A DNA stretch of 64,000 nt, from assembly GCA_037178625.1 (NCBI GenBank), contig CM074140.1:310001-374000 (forward strand), in the 5' to 3' direction. This document shows, one piece after another, positions 42,785-55,696 of the stretch. Source of the DNA: Skeletonema tropicum. Its lineage: Eukaryota; Bacillariophyta; Thalassiosirophyceae; Thalassiosirales; Thalassiosiraceae. The first letter of the stretch is position 1; every line of letters begins with the position of its first letter. Made by a program: the position numbers and the translations under genes. The notes beneath the pieces are model-generated. The model did not search any database and was not told the origin of the DNA. It was given only the letters and a program-made list of their open reading frames with translations.

Positions 42785-43869
42785 TTTCTGTAAACTGTGT
42801 GGTGATAATTAGTATTCAATGGCGATAGTTGATACCGATGCGAGGCGAGGAAGAGTTGTGAATGTGAAATTGTCTCTCTACTTGTGTGTGTAGCTACTTA
42901 GAGGCAGAGATGACCTCGTTATGATGTCATAAGTATCGTACGGGTTTGCTGCTCGCTCGCTATGTATACTATTTAGCACTCCGCGTCGCCTCAGTTCTGT
43001 ACGGCCGCTCGTAAGTATATGTACGTGGCGTTCCTTGCTGAAGCCGTTTTGCGTCCAGGCGCCCATGCATTTTAACGTCGTTCCTCGCTCGGTCTTTTTG
43101 ACTTGTCAGCGCGTTTAAACCCACGTTGGAATCCTCTGTGATGTTCTTCTCCTCATTTAGTCGTGACACAGGTTCTCATCAGTCTTTTACTCCGATCCAT
43201 ATTGACTTGAACTTCTTGCGACTTATCGTATCGAATTCTCGAGCAGCACATATATACGTACTATACTCCTAATCAAAAAGGCTGTAGTATTTATGTACAG
43301 GGTGACTGCGACACGCACAGGATCTCCTCAAAAGACTCTGCATACCTCCAAGACTCAGACAGGTGTCTGATGGAGATCCTATGGTGAGAGCATGAGCAGA
43401 TAATCTTCGCAACAAGCTTCTGCACGGCTGCCGACAATCAGGCCAAGTTACACACACACAATTAAAGTACATAAGATTCTCTTTTCGTCACCAAGAGATA
43501 CTCAAACAATGCATGAGATAATTGTAATAATGTATTTCTTGGCGTTTGGCTTAATTCTAGACCAGCAATGAGCAATGCTCGCTGCGCTCGCAATTCTTTC
43601 CCCCCCCCGAAAGAAAATCTCTCTTCCCCCCGCTCAAGGTCAAGGTGAAACGCGCGCTAAAAGCGTATTGTACAATAGTTGGTTGAGACTGAGACTATTG
43701 TACTTATCACTATCACCGTTCTTCTCGTCATTGAATTGTGCGATCATGGATTGATTCATCGCGAAAAGTGTTCGCCTCTAGACTTTCTCCAGGTACCTTA
43801 TGCATGGCTTTCTTTCTTTCACAGGGCAGCGGGAGAGATAAGTATCTTTCTACACTGCGCACCAAGCCA
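42785..43869. other. Intergenic region with right copy of a direct repeat (43109-43245)
   Basis: Upstream region of the HMG-box gene. It holds the partner of the 41421-41560 repeat. A short C-run lies near 43600. No gene is supported. Confidence 0.5.
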
Positions 43870-44126
43870 CAGAAAAAGAAAGTGAGTATAAATATTATGA
43901 CGTCTATTCTTCATCTTCAAATTTGGAGATAGTCGTTTCAGTGCTTGTGTCCAGTGGGATGAGGTATATTCTTGAGATGAGAACAATGCAATGCTGTTAC
44001 GTTCCATGATGGTCCATGTTCGTTTGGCCTGCTACCTCCAAGAATGAATAGCTGTTCACGTGCGCAAAGCTGAAGCTCACATCAACTGGGCCAAGATATT
44101 TGAATTGTATGATGCCGATGACCACA
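43870..44126 (+). pseudogene. MYND paralog, left half (split by LINE B)
   Basis: Frames here give 'SEYKYYDVYSSSSNLEIVVS' and later 'IAVHVRKAEAHINWAKIFEL' and 'YDADDH', matching the middle of the intact MYND genes ('DVYSSKLETVVSMLLCSG', 'WAKVIELGDAKADDHTL'). The homology stops at 44126 and resumes at 49889 on the far side of LINE B. An in-frame stop ('NE*IAV') and shifts suggest it was already decaying. Confidence 0.7.
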
Positions 44127-47100
44127 TATCATATCACTTAGGAAATTAGGTAAATGTTGCATTATCGCTACCTAGACATCATTGAACCAACAATTGGAGT
44201 CTTCATACGCCGAGGGCAGAACCAAACAGCGTCGCAGTCGGAACCACGGGAGAGGGTTGTCTCTCCTACCACAGCTCGTTTAAAAGCCCGGGATATATTG
44301 ACGTGTATGTCAATAAGCCTGTATACAGGCGAGATATACAAATACAAGTATTTGCACGAGAGTATAAGCATATACCCATCTCTATCCGTGGTTGTTTTGA
44401 CCGCGTCGAAGTGCTGCCTGAGCCCGCTGGCGACGTATCAAGAAGGCTTCACGTGCCGCTTTTACTGAAAGCAGCCAATAAGCCTGATGTTCACCAGAAG
44501 TTGTTTCGAGATCATCGAGATTGATTTCCATCAAATATTTATCCTCCTCTCCAAGCCCTTCTAAGCCCATCTCTTGCTGCTCCTCTATAGCTATTTGTAG
44601 CTCCTCCTTCCTCTCTAACGCAAGCATACCCGAAATTTTATCATGAATCAAGAAATTCCTCACCAGCCACTGTCCATGGGTCATCTCCATCAGCTTGATT
44701 GAGAAGCTCTGTGCCCATTTTGCGCCCGAAAGATAGCTGCCCTCCAGACGACGATGTGTCTCTTGAATCGCACAGAACTCCTTGGATATCATTCCTTCCA
44801 TAAACCGCCGCCATCCAATCTTATCTTGTGAACTTGCCAACTTCCGCAGTATCGGGTCATGATCGCTAGCAATGCAGTCCATAAAGCTTTTGCCATTCCG
44901 AGCCCTCACGAAACTCATGATATACTTTTCCAACACTTCACATGTCCCCACCGATTGTAACCAGGACTGTAAATTATCCGCTGACATCTGAAAACATTTT
45001 ACCCTATCCTCTTCTTCACACATTAAAACGTGAGCGCACGACTCCTGTGCATCCAGACAAGAAGGACACAAAGGAGAGTGATTAGGATCACATCTGTGTA
45101 ACCGCAAGTTGGTGCCGGCTATGTCGTGAACTTGCTTGCATGCCCATAGTTGGAAAAGCCGCGGGACCTCGTGTAATGCCTTGTTCACGTTGACCCAATC
45201 TACTTGGACGAACGCGGATGGAAGCAGGATCTGTCTCTTAGCGAAGATCTCCCTGGCCAGCGCTAGGTGGCCATGAAAGCGGACTCTTTCACCAGTATCT
45301 GAAGTCATCTTCTCCTTACCCCTATCCACATAGACGCAGATTGGTTCAAGTGGCAAAGGTTGCGCCGCCATTCCTGCGTTCGGATCAACGTCGTAAATCG
45401 CTAGTTTTGCGCCAGAGTCACACTGTTCATTCAACTGTTCAGGCCTAGACAGCTCCGCCCACACCAAATGATCGAGTTTATGGGCCGAGACATGAGAAAA
45501 TACTGTGCTGAAGGTTAGAGACCTGCAATGGATCATGATATTTTTGAGTATATCTGAATGCCGGCAACTCGACGGGATGCGATGCGGAGGCAGGTGTTCC
45601 ACATTGTTGAGAGCCCCCAAGCAATCAGAATAGATCTGGGCAGAACCAGACAGCGTTGGTTTCAGTTTGTTCACAGCTAATAGGATGAGATGAATAGCGA
45701 GTAATCCCAAAAGCTCCCCACGATATGCACAAGCAGCAAGTGTCTTCTCAGAGAATTTACCAACGAGTCGGCCTCTCCCCTTGAAACACTCCATAATGAA
45801 TGCAGCTGAGCAGATATCTGGGTACATCTCCTTGATAAAGGATCCGTCCGCCACACATACTAGTGATCCATCTATAATAGCTGCCACTAGGAACTCATAG
45901 CTCCCCGTCAGTTCAAGATCTTCCCACATCCACATGCTACCCCACTGGTCGAGGACTTCCCACAAAGTGCTAGGAGGTAGAGACTGACCTGGGATTGGTG
46001 CATGACTTACCAAACGATATACCGCAGTATCTACCTCTTCTATCGTACACGCAACATTGTACTGAACCTGGGCATGATCACTACCATCTTTCACATATCT
46101 CCGAGGGTTATTTTCATGCGGAGGGTATACCTCCATAAGGTCATTACCCATATAGCGGAACAGTCTATTCGATGCGGCACAGTACCGCCACGGTTGAAGT
46201 TTGTGGCCGATGTGCACCCAATTTCCCAACCGGACGCTAAGTAAACCTCCTGGGGCTAATTGAGAGAGTGCCGACTTCCACACCTTAAAATCTTTTGACG
46301 ATGGTTCCTCAGCGGGGAAGTCAAGCTTAGACCACTTTTCATCCTCCCGCCGCAGCCTCTTCTTGTACCGTGGATCAATCTTCGAACCCCTCACACACAG
46401 TATATCCGATAAAAACAGAACTTGTTGGTGTAAGCGGACTCTGTTCAATTGCCGTAGTTCTTTTGGAGAGTACTGGAGATCTTCAAATACACACATGAGC
46501 CACTTGTCACCCACTCTTGGGAAGGGGTTGTCGATATTATTCAATACCACCTTATACCCGAAGGTATCTACTTTTTCCCAGATCGATTTCACCCAGCTGG
46601 GAGTAACCCAAGAGTGATATTGTTGAAATGATTCATCAAAGGGCTGATGCGCTCGACCGAGTTCAATAATGAAGAGGTCTACCGAGACCTGAGCTGCAAT
46701 TCCATTACTAGACGGGCATCCATAGTGCATCATCAGTTTGTTCAATTGCTGAATGCCGCATTCTATCGGCACATTTGGGAATCCACCGCCGTAGAAGCCA
46801 ATGTCTAGATCACGGATTTCCTTAGGTGCCGTTCGTATCATACCACCCACAGGCATCAACTGATAATACGTCTTTTGTAGACATGTCTGAAGATCTTTGA
46901 TGGGGGCCGTCTGGCAGCACAGACCGTATGAAACTTTGGGCCAAAAGCAAGCTGATAGCCATGTCCAGAATTGACGCCGATTCAATCTACTCCCTAGAAC
47001 TTTTTGCGCACAATCAGATGCTTTCTCGATTAAAATGTCCAGAGGACCTTTGCACTCCTCAGAACAATTGCACTTGCTGCGGCACGAACCAGACGGGCTT

Positions 47101-49888
47101 GTTGCCACACCTAGCATAGTCTCCGGATGCTCCACAGAGTGATGCTTCATCAAAAATGGGGTCCCATCTGGAAGAGACAATTCAATGTCGTAATAGCAAT
47201 CCTTGGAGTGATCTTCATACAGCCAACACTGCTTCCTCTCGTCGTAATAGTAAGACATCAAATAATAGAAGCACTTATCAGGATGTAGGGTGCCCCCTGT
47301 TGCCATCAAAAGATTATTCCAACTGCGGACGCTTGCTGTCAGAGCTGCATGAACCTCATTTATTGTCTCCCTCTTCTTCATATTGATATGAATGATATCC
47401 GTATCATCGACAAAGAGAATAGCCGCCAAGTCAATTTGTTTGGATGGTGTGAAAGGGCAAACGAAGGTCGCTCCATGTCCATCGGCTTTGTGAGCCATCA
47501 AGATGGTGATACTAATTGCTGCCCACCCGGCAGGTGCAGCACCATTTCCTTGACACAGACCTTGATACTTAACTTCGACAGTGCTGTTTGCGCACCGTGT
47601 TGAGTCCCCATACGCAGTTCGCAAGAAGTACCGCATCTCCTGGATTGTAGTAAGCATAGACTCTGTTGCCGACTGCTCAACTCCAAAGGCTTGAAACACC
47701 AAAGAAGCAATGGCATGTGCTATTCTGTCATAGCAGTTGCTTGCATCTACCGAGGCAATAGCAGCCGGAGTACGAAGTTGTCTTCCTATATCAAAGAATA
47801 GTATTTTTGCCAAGGCCCCATCATCTGCCGTCCTATTTTTCTCACTAAATATCTCTTCTGGCATGAGTTGGTATTTGCGAATATTATTCATCATCCTATC
47901 ACCGTATATGATCTTGTTTGCTTTGTTCAAGTCAGCCTCCAACAATAGGATGCTGCGCAATTTGGTGACTAGTCGACTGCCTGCTTTCTTTTCGAGCATG
48001 CAGGCCAAACCGCGTTGCCACCTTGACAAACTGATACCCCTCATGAGAGCGAGAGATATTTTAACTGCGTGATAGTTGGAGATATACTCCGACTCTGCGC
48101 CAGCAATGTAATGGCCAAAATGGAAGCCAGAAATAGACGATGATGTTGCCTCCTTCGACCGTCTCCAGCTCTTAGCCCAAGTCACCTCATCAATCAAGGT
48201 CTCGACGGAGTCCATCGGAACAAGAGATCGAATCTTTGCAATCTGCTCAAATAACTGTTTCGTTGCCTCATGATAATCGTCTGAGAATTCATAAGTGCCA
48301 TCCAGCACTGCCCTGGCAGCAACTGTGTCGGCGTTGTATCCAAATTGACCTCGAAGACGCCCTTTGCAGATAGGTGCTTCTTCCGCCTGATAGAATCGTT
48401 TGCCCTCACCATGAATGTTTTCCAAAATGGCTTTTTCCACTGAATCTTTTGTGTCATATTCTACCACGTTACCACCATCAGTTTCCACCTGCACTGTTCG
48501 AATGCTACCGCTAAACCGTTTACCGAGATTGTAATTCAACTTCCTCCAGAAACGTCTATCTCTCTCTCCTTTAATGATGGCAAGTATACGCTTCTCTGCA
48601 GTCTCATCACCCTTCTTTTTAGCAATCTCCAGCCGACGATTCAGATGTTTCTTTCTATAGTGATGTCCATGTTTCCTAAAATGATCACACTTACTGTCGC
48701 AAGCTTTGAGTCTAGCAGCGATCTCTGCTACTGAGAGGTTGAATGGACGAAGGATCTTTAGCTTCCGACATTTTCGTTTCAAATTCCCTCGGTTCACCTT
48801 CCTTCCCGCATGATAACGGAGAAGTGTTCTATAGACTTCGCCTCTCTTTATCCAAGTCACTGATTCTGCCGAGAATGGTATTCTACCTGCCTTGATTTTG
48901 CGGCACTTCGATTCTGCGTGAGCCATGTATTGTTTGCTTTTCTCTTCTGAGGACGCGAGAGCAGTACGAGCTTCTTCTTTTGTTTGTGCCTGGTATGCGG
49001 CACGATGATCGTCATCTACCCTATGCCTGATCAGGTTCGTTTCTAGCAGTTGGTTGTATCTCTCCGCAACTCTGGGGAGGTTGGTATTCAGTCGTCTCGC
49101 CTTCAACTTTTTCACACGGACTAAGGAGCGGCCAACAAGTGATGACAACGAGAAATCTACCACGAAGCATCGGTGATCACCCATTCCATAACCCACCGGC
49201 ATTACACATGCATTCAAAACTTCAATATCCCTTGTCGCCCACACGCCATCGATAGGTTGAGAGCCGCGGAAATAAGTTGCACCAAGCTGCTTCCCAGTGT
49301 AGTCTCCTACCACCTCCTTCATCGCTAACCCATCTACTTCCGTTAGAGCTTGTCCGATCCGCTTGGTGTAGATATTCTCATTCGCATCTAGGCAAACAAT
49401 AATTCGGTCTCCTTCCTCACGCCACCTCTTGAGTAGAGCAATCAAGTCCTCATAGAATTTGTCTCTTGGCTTGACGTCAGGCTGCTTTTTTTGAATAAAG
49501 TACCGTCGTTGTTGTTGGTAACTAGTGCTGGGGCCTTTACTAACGCATGGTTGATATCCGCAGACAACCCAAGTTGAAATACCATTCTCTCCGATGTACC
49601 TCGAGAACGAGAATCTTCCCAGGCCAGTGACGTCTTGTCCACTATTCATATGGTCGAACTGTTCAGCCAGTTGGCCAAACGTGAGAATTCCAGTCCCTCC
49701 TTCCTGAACTCTAGAGATAGCACCCTCATGAGTATTGCAGCCATGGACAACCTTCACTTCGGCTTCCCCTCCGTTAAATAGCTGAGCTAAACCATTGACA
49801 TTCTTCTTGTGGTTGAAGTTGATTTTGATCTCATTAAAGGCTGCAATGTCGACCTCCAATTCATCCAACATTTCTCTACCTCTATCCA
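44127..49888 (-). mobile_element. LINE B: 5'-truncated non-LTR retrotransposon with intact ORF2
   Basis: Flanked by the 9-base target duplication ATGACCACA (44118-44126 and 49889-49897). The single frame is open from the 5' junction to a stop at 44382; the first internal ATG is at 49871, so about 1,829 codons. Order: a C-terminal part of an apurinic-like endonuclease ('VDIAAFNEIK', 'CLDANEN', 'QPIDGVWATRDIE', 'MGDHRCFVVDF'), reverse transcriptase ('SVDASNCYDRIAHAIAS', catalytic 'FVDD'), RNase H ('CVADGSF', 'YRGELLGLLAIH', 'YSDCLGAL') and a zinc-knuckle-like 'CPSCLDAQESCAHVLMC'. The 3' UTR is about 255 bases with no poly-A tail. ORF1 and the start of the endonuclease are missing, so it is a 5'-truncated insertion. 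The clean frame and perfect duplication argue that it is young. Confidence 0.92.
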
Positions 49889-50177
49889 ATGACCACACTC
49901 TCGTGAACTATTTCAGCAAGCGTATTCTATGTGCGTGCCTGGATATGAAATACGATGAAGTCAAGCCACAAGAAGATGGGCTGGTGTTTCAACCCAAATT
50001 GCAGCGTGCGAAAGGTAGAGTGCCGCAAGGGTTCTATTGTGCATGTGTGGTGAAGTGAACTATTGTTCCATTGAATTTGAATGTCAAAAGGTCCACTGGA
50101 AATCGCATAGAAAACTCTGCGACAATAGTTTTGAAGAAGAATTCCACCTTTTAATCCAAACAGCAGCACGATTGTAG
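49889..50177 (+). pseudogene. MYND paralog, right half (split by LINE B)
   Basis: Continues with 'DDHTLVNYFSKRILCACLDM' and 'KYDEVK'. A frame change follows to 'KKMGWCFNPNCS' and then to 'YCSIEFECQKVHWKSHRKLC' with a stop at 50177. Joined to 43870-44126 it makes one gene with the usual order, which proves the LINE insertion. Confidence 0.8.
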
Positions 50178-50337
50178 CTGAAAAAGCAGCTTGTTCCTCT
50201 AATGCATTTAATATTTCTCTAATTTCAATTACTACTTAAAATACAAACGAAAATGACCTGCAAAAAATTTTCATTATCTGATCTCTCCCATTTAGAATCT
50301 CCCCCTAAAAGGCTTGAATGAGTTCACTCCTACTAAT

Positions 50338-53300
50338 TCACTGCCAAAGGCCAACTCGACTTTCATCACCGGAACCCTTCCCTTTCCCTTTCTTCTCTCC
50401 GTCCTCCCCTTTTGCCTTTCCTTTGCCTCCTCCCTTTCCTTTTCCCTTCTCTTTCCCTTTCAACTTCGGTTTCTCAGTACTCGCATTCATCTCATTGAGT
50501 TCCTTCTTCATCTCATCAGCTTCGGTGTCTTTCCAAGCTTCGACAATTTTACCTTGCTCATCATCGTGCCTGCTAGGGAAAGCTGCTTCGCTTCCACCTT
50601 GCATTGCAGGATTTGGTTTGACAGAAATTACCAAGTCATCTGTGTCATCGTAGCTACCAGACGTACAGCTATTCAAGCCGGGACTACCAGAACCATACAT
50701 CATGTTTGCACGCACAGCTTGAAGCGATCCTTGGGGCAGCGTAAACGATGCAGTCACAGTTTGAGCCCCACCACCTGGGCACGGTTGACGCTCTCCAATC
50801 TGAGTCCAGACAGGATTGGTAGCATCACTTGCATAGTAAAAGTCGATGTAGTCGCTGGTTCCAGTATTCCAGCACCATACATTAGCACTAACTGTCACTT
50901 CGTCGCCCTCAGTCAAGTCACCCGCACCACCAGATGCCCTAGTAACAACAATCCTGTCAATAGATTCATCAGAATGATAGGACCCACTGTTACCGTCGGT
51001 ACAAGTGTCCAAGGTGTTGGGCGCATGGAGTTCATTCCCATTTACGATACTTCCTCTACCGTTGAGGAGAGCAGCTCCTGAGTCGCAGGACAAACCATAA
51101 GAGCATTTGGGAGCTCCAAGATCTGCGTCGTAAGAGGCAGTCTGAGGTCCACTTGGATCATCATTAGTAGGCATTGGAGTGGGAGGTAGAGTTGGTACTG
51201 GAGTTGGAGGAGGAGTTGCATTGGGGTCTGCCTTCACAGTGAAGATTAAATCATCGTGGTCATCGTAGCTTCCATTAGAGCAAGTGCTTGGAGCACCATT
51301 GTAACGCAAGTTGACACGAATGGACTGGTTGGCGCCTGACGGAACGTCAAATGCGTGCGTGATTGTTTGTGCCCCACCACCTGGGCAAGTGATTGAAGCC
51401 AAGGGTTGCCAGTCAGGACTAGAGGCGTCACTCGTGATGTAGATATCTGCAGTATCGGATGAACCTGTATTCCAGCACCAAAGATTCACGGTCACAAACG
51501 CACGACCGCCTTCAACAATGAAGTCACCCGAAGGAACTGGAGTTCCAGAAACGACATCGCCAGCTGTGACGGTAATCTGCTCGATTGATTCGTCAGACTG
51601 ATAAGTTCCGCTGTTACCATCGTTGCAAACTGCTCCATTGTTGTTGGTATTCGAATGGTTGGGTTCATTGCCATTCGTAATTGTTCCTCTACCATTGAGA
51701 AGAGCTAGCGAGTCGCACGAGGAACCCACATTGGCACACCTAGGAGCACCATATCCCGAATCAAAGACGGCTTCCTGTGCTACCGCGCCTCCATTTGTAG
51801 GTGTTGGAGGAGGAGTCACAGGCTCAGTTGGGGCAGGAGTTGGTGGAGCAGTTGGCTACAATACAAGCAAATAATGATAAAAGGTTGATTAGAAAAGACA
51901 TGCATGGATGCCAACTAAAAACTAAATCATTCCATTTGATACTTCATGACTTACCTGCTCAGTTGGTGGCGCAGTAGGAGGATTTGTTGGTGGCGCAGTA
52001 GGAGGGTTTGTTGGCGGTGCAGTAGGAGGCGCAGTTGGTGGATTTGTAGGCGGTGAAGTAGGAAGCTTTGTTGGGGACACAGTCGGAGGTGCAGTAGGAG
52101 GATTTGTAGGACTTGAAGTCGGAGGAGGAGTGCTTCCTGTAGTCGGAGGTGCAGTAGGAGGCGTCGTTGGAGGAGGGGTGGGGTCACTTGAGCACGTTGA
52201 TCCAAATGATGTCGTTTCAGTATCTGTAAATTCACCACCACTTGCTACCTCCACACCACCGTACTTGACGGTATAACTTCCTGACCCTTGACCACAGCAA
52301 ATGCCGTCGCCAAAAGTGTCCTGCAACGTCAATGTACATACACAGCCACAAAGTTAGTACTAGTTGAATGAAAGGGGACGACGAGCACAAGCGAATTCGT
52401 CACTTACATTGATTGTGAATTCGTATTTTCCTTCAGCGGCGCAGATATTTTGCGAGAAAGGCGTGTTAGGGGAACCGGAGTACGAACTACCGCCGCCGGA
52501 CAAAATCACTTCATTGGAGGATCCGCATTTATCAGTCACCGTCCAAGTTGTTTCCGATGGATAGTTGTCCGTGACGATATCTACCTCAATTCGAGTTAGA
52601 GAGTCTGAGCAAGGACTTAATTCACATTCCCCTGTAGGTTCAATGCATAGGCCACTTTGTCCTGGGCCAGAGCATGACTTGGGTTGATACTCGCACATTT
52701 TAGCAGCTTCGTTACAGATGTCGATTGTGCAGGCAAGCCCATCGTCACAAATTTCTGAATCATCACGTCTGCACTTTCCAGCAGTGCACACCTCAACTCC
52801 ATTACAAAATACACCGTCATCGCAATCAGAATCCTGGGTACAATCCTCGAGAAGGAAATCGACAGCTTCCTTGAACACTGGCTTATCAATTCGTGTTCCT
52901 TTATTTGCTCCTCCAGTTGCAGTGCATCCGCCGTTGGTGTGGACTCCAATTGCAAGTCCTGTCTCTTCGTGAACAACGGGGGAGCCAGAATTTCCTCCCT
53001 GTGATGATATAACATATAATGGATTAGAGAATGAGTGTGAGTTACTGTGACACGAACAAGAGTAAGGATAAGGAATAAAGAGAAGAGTTCAACTTACAGT
53101 GGTGTCAGGAACATAAAGAAGATATGACGATTGGATAGATGTCAATGCACCAACGTGAGTCTTCTGTGAGAGAGAGTCAACCGCTGCAGAACCGTAACCG
53201 GTGATCCTAATGTTGTTTCCCGTCGTCGCCGATGGGACAGAACCAAGATTGAACCAGCCACACCCGGGTGTTCCACATTTTTCGCTCTGTGCAACTCCTG

Positions 53301-54009
53301 GGAGCTTTCCAGTGACTGAGTTTGGGAGGACTCTACCCGTACCCCAGTCATTACCGACACCTGTATACGCACCTACGTATTGAGAGACGTCAACTGCGTA
53401 TTGATCTTCAGGGGGTGCACTTTGATTGCTGAAGACGAAGTGAATACGAGTGCTTGACGTTGGAGTTCCACAGTGCCCGGCCGTGATATACGCGTCCTCG
53501 CTAATCAACCAGGCAGTGCATGAACTTCCACCTATACTAAGTCTGCCCATACGGACATCGGTTGAAGGAATGCGGTCGTCAATGTCTCCGCAGATAGATT
53601 CACCGACAATGTCATCCTTGCAGAGCCCCACTTTGACTTGTGATACCTCCACTCTTGAGGTAACACCACGGATGCCTCCTGGAGAGGATAGCTCGAGGCT
53701 GACAGAGCTGCCATCGAAGACGGCTGAGAACTCATTTGAGGAGAGATCGTTGGAGGTGATGACTTGTGTGGCAGCATCGCCAACGATTGTTAGTGTCGCC
53801 CCAGCGGCGAGCTCAGAGCCCGATAGATCGAGTTGGATCCACGGAGCGTTATCAATTGAGACGGTGGTGGTGGCGGCTCTTGTGTCTCCAGAATTGTAGG
53901 TGTATGGCTGCATCGATTCACAGAATGTCGTGTATCGGGCATCAGCGAAGAGAGGCGAAGTCGAGGCCGCCGAGAGAAGGAAGAGGAGTTTATTGAGATG
54001 GAGCTTCAT
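50338..54009 (-). CDS. Secreted trypsin-like serine protease with Cys-rich, Pro/Thr-rich and duplicated domains, 4 exons
   Basis: Start at 54009 gives a signal peptide ('MKLHLNKLLFLLSAASTSPLF'-type); the open frame extends to 54051. Exons: 54009-53098, 52998-52408, 52320-51955, 51855-50338, all phase 0 with GTAAGT donors; 1,128 aa. The S1-type triad is visible: His in 'YITAGHC', Asp in 'VGNDWG', Ser in 'GGNSGSPVV', the last opening exon 2. Then come a Cys-rich module ('CDDGVFCNGVEVC'), a domain ending 'GDGICCGQGSGSYTVKYGG', a linker of repeated PPTxPPT, and two tandem copies (~190 aa each) of a domain with 'LLNGRG', 'NLWCWNTG/NVWCWNTG' and 'SYDDxDDL'. The tail is Lys/Gly-rich. It probably acts at or outside the cell surface, and the linker and repeats may bind the wall. 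The substrate is unknown. Confidence 0.85.
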
Positions 54010-54051
54010 GATGATGAATGTTGGGAGGTTATACAGCCGTCGTTGGTGCAA

Positions 54052-55660
54052 TAAGAAGCTGTTTTTATGAGAGATTGTAGATGATTGTCGTCTCTGATTT
54101 TATGAGAAGATGTGATGTGATTATGTAGCGTCGCTGTTTGTTGTGGTGGTTTGTGATGTGCGGGGAATGAATCACTTTTTCTTACGACTTTAGTCACTTT
54201 GTGTCTGACCGCGTCCTGATTGGGTCATTTTGCAGTCACTTGTTTTCGTCGCTGGTTCAATATTGATCGTTCCGGCACTCACAGTCACGACATGACAAAA
54301 ACGGGACCATGCAGCAAAAGCGGGATCATTTGAAAAACGGGAGCATCCCATGCCTTGTGTGTCGCACTGTTATATCTAGTTTGCATAGTATCATCTCTCA
54401 TTTGGGGATGCCCCGGAAGAACCCATCATGTCCTGTCTCAAGTCATCCATCAGATCAGACTAAAATCCTAGCTCTTTCTGGAATCCATGACAAAAATGGC
54501 TGCTCAACTCATCCAACAGCATCGTCCTCGTAGAACAATCTCTCTCGTCTACAAGAATCGGATCGGGCAGAGGAGAAAATCAATAGTGGCTGTGCAGTGC
54601 AAACCTCAAGAGATCTCTCAGCCCCGAGCCCGAGCTTGAAGCTTGATGATAGATAAAGTCATCAGGTAGTGGCTCGATTGCAACGTAGTTTCTCCACATA
54701 TTTCACCCCTGCAACATCCCAAAAAAGAAATCTTTGTCGTAGCTTCATTCCTCGGTGAAAGTAATCTCAAACCTCAAATGTATCTTCAACTTCAAACTCT
54801 TGTAATAACTTCAACCATTCCTTCACGAGCTATGAATTTGATGCTCATAAATACGCCTGCCGTTAATCCCTCCGAACTCTAGAGGACTAGCAACTTGACT
54901 CCCATGGTTTCTTATGCATAGTGTAATAATGTACAGCTTCGCCACCTCAACAGGAGTCACCTACAATCCTCGCAATTAGTGTTGGATAAATCATACTCAG
55001 CTTCACCATTGCAAGCTTGGTTTGCGAATACTCTCTGCAATTTAATGATGTATACAATGATGGCGTTCCAGTCCCCTCCAAAAACTAACATTGGCTGCAA
55101 CTTGGCCATCGACCATCGAGAGGAATTCCACTCCACTGCAGAATTCGGCGCTACTGATCACAAAATCACGCCACAGCCCCCTGGTACGCCATGTCCCTTT
55201 GAAGCCACCCAGGTCTGACCAGATTCATCGCGTCCACCTTTTTGTAGTTAATCTCAATAGTACTCTCACAGACACCATTTATCCGGCCGAGCTACCAAAA
55301 ATCCCCCTTCACGACAAAACATTCTCTCTCACGCTTTGTTATATCCTTCGTTCAAAACGTATTAACCGTATTAGGCCACTCCTCCTCTCTAGAGATACTG
55401 TCGACTGTTGATCAAACATCAAACATCCCTCGCGCCGCCGCCGTATCCCTGGAGATGCGTCGTAGGGGGTCGTAGGGCACAATATTTCATACCGATCATC
55501 GAACGGCAGCAATATCGCCACATGCCCACAGCCACAGCGTGCTTCTGCAGCAGCAATCTTTGACATCGTACAACAGATAATAGATATCACAGACAACAAC
55601 CAGTTCAACAACAACATCTGCTTATTTGCATCATCAGTTTTTTACGTCATCTTCAGCTAC
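54052..55660. other. Intergenic region
   Basis: 1.6 kb between the protease 5' end and the next MYND gene. Short frames exist on both strands but none has recognisable protein character, and no repeat or RNA is seen. Confidence 0.5.
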
Positions 55661-55661
55661 A

Positions 55662-55674
55662 TTTTTTGGCGGGA
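55662..55674 (+). promoter_or_regulatory. E2F-like TTTTTTGGCGGGA upstream of a MYND gene
   Basis: It lies 23 bases before the first ATG at 55697. A matching box lies in front of the next paralog (56972-56983). Confidence 0.45.
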
Positions 55675-55696
55675 CGGACGGACTGAAGCGAAAAAA

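Noticed and set aside
43269..43472. Possible tRNA or small RNA near an AGGATCTCC/GGAGATCCT inverted pair
   Set aside because: No cloverleaf with T- and D-arm consensus could be drawn, so it is not called.
44382..49898. Minus-strand start at the very 5' end of LINE B
   Set aside because: That start lies in the target duplication and is not an ATG; the first internal ATG is at 49871, and the protein is a truncated ORF2 in any case.
54979..55617. Overlapping short frames on both strands
   Set aside because: No recognisable motif, no splice partner and no conserved start context.
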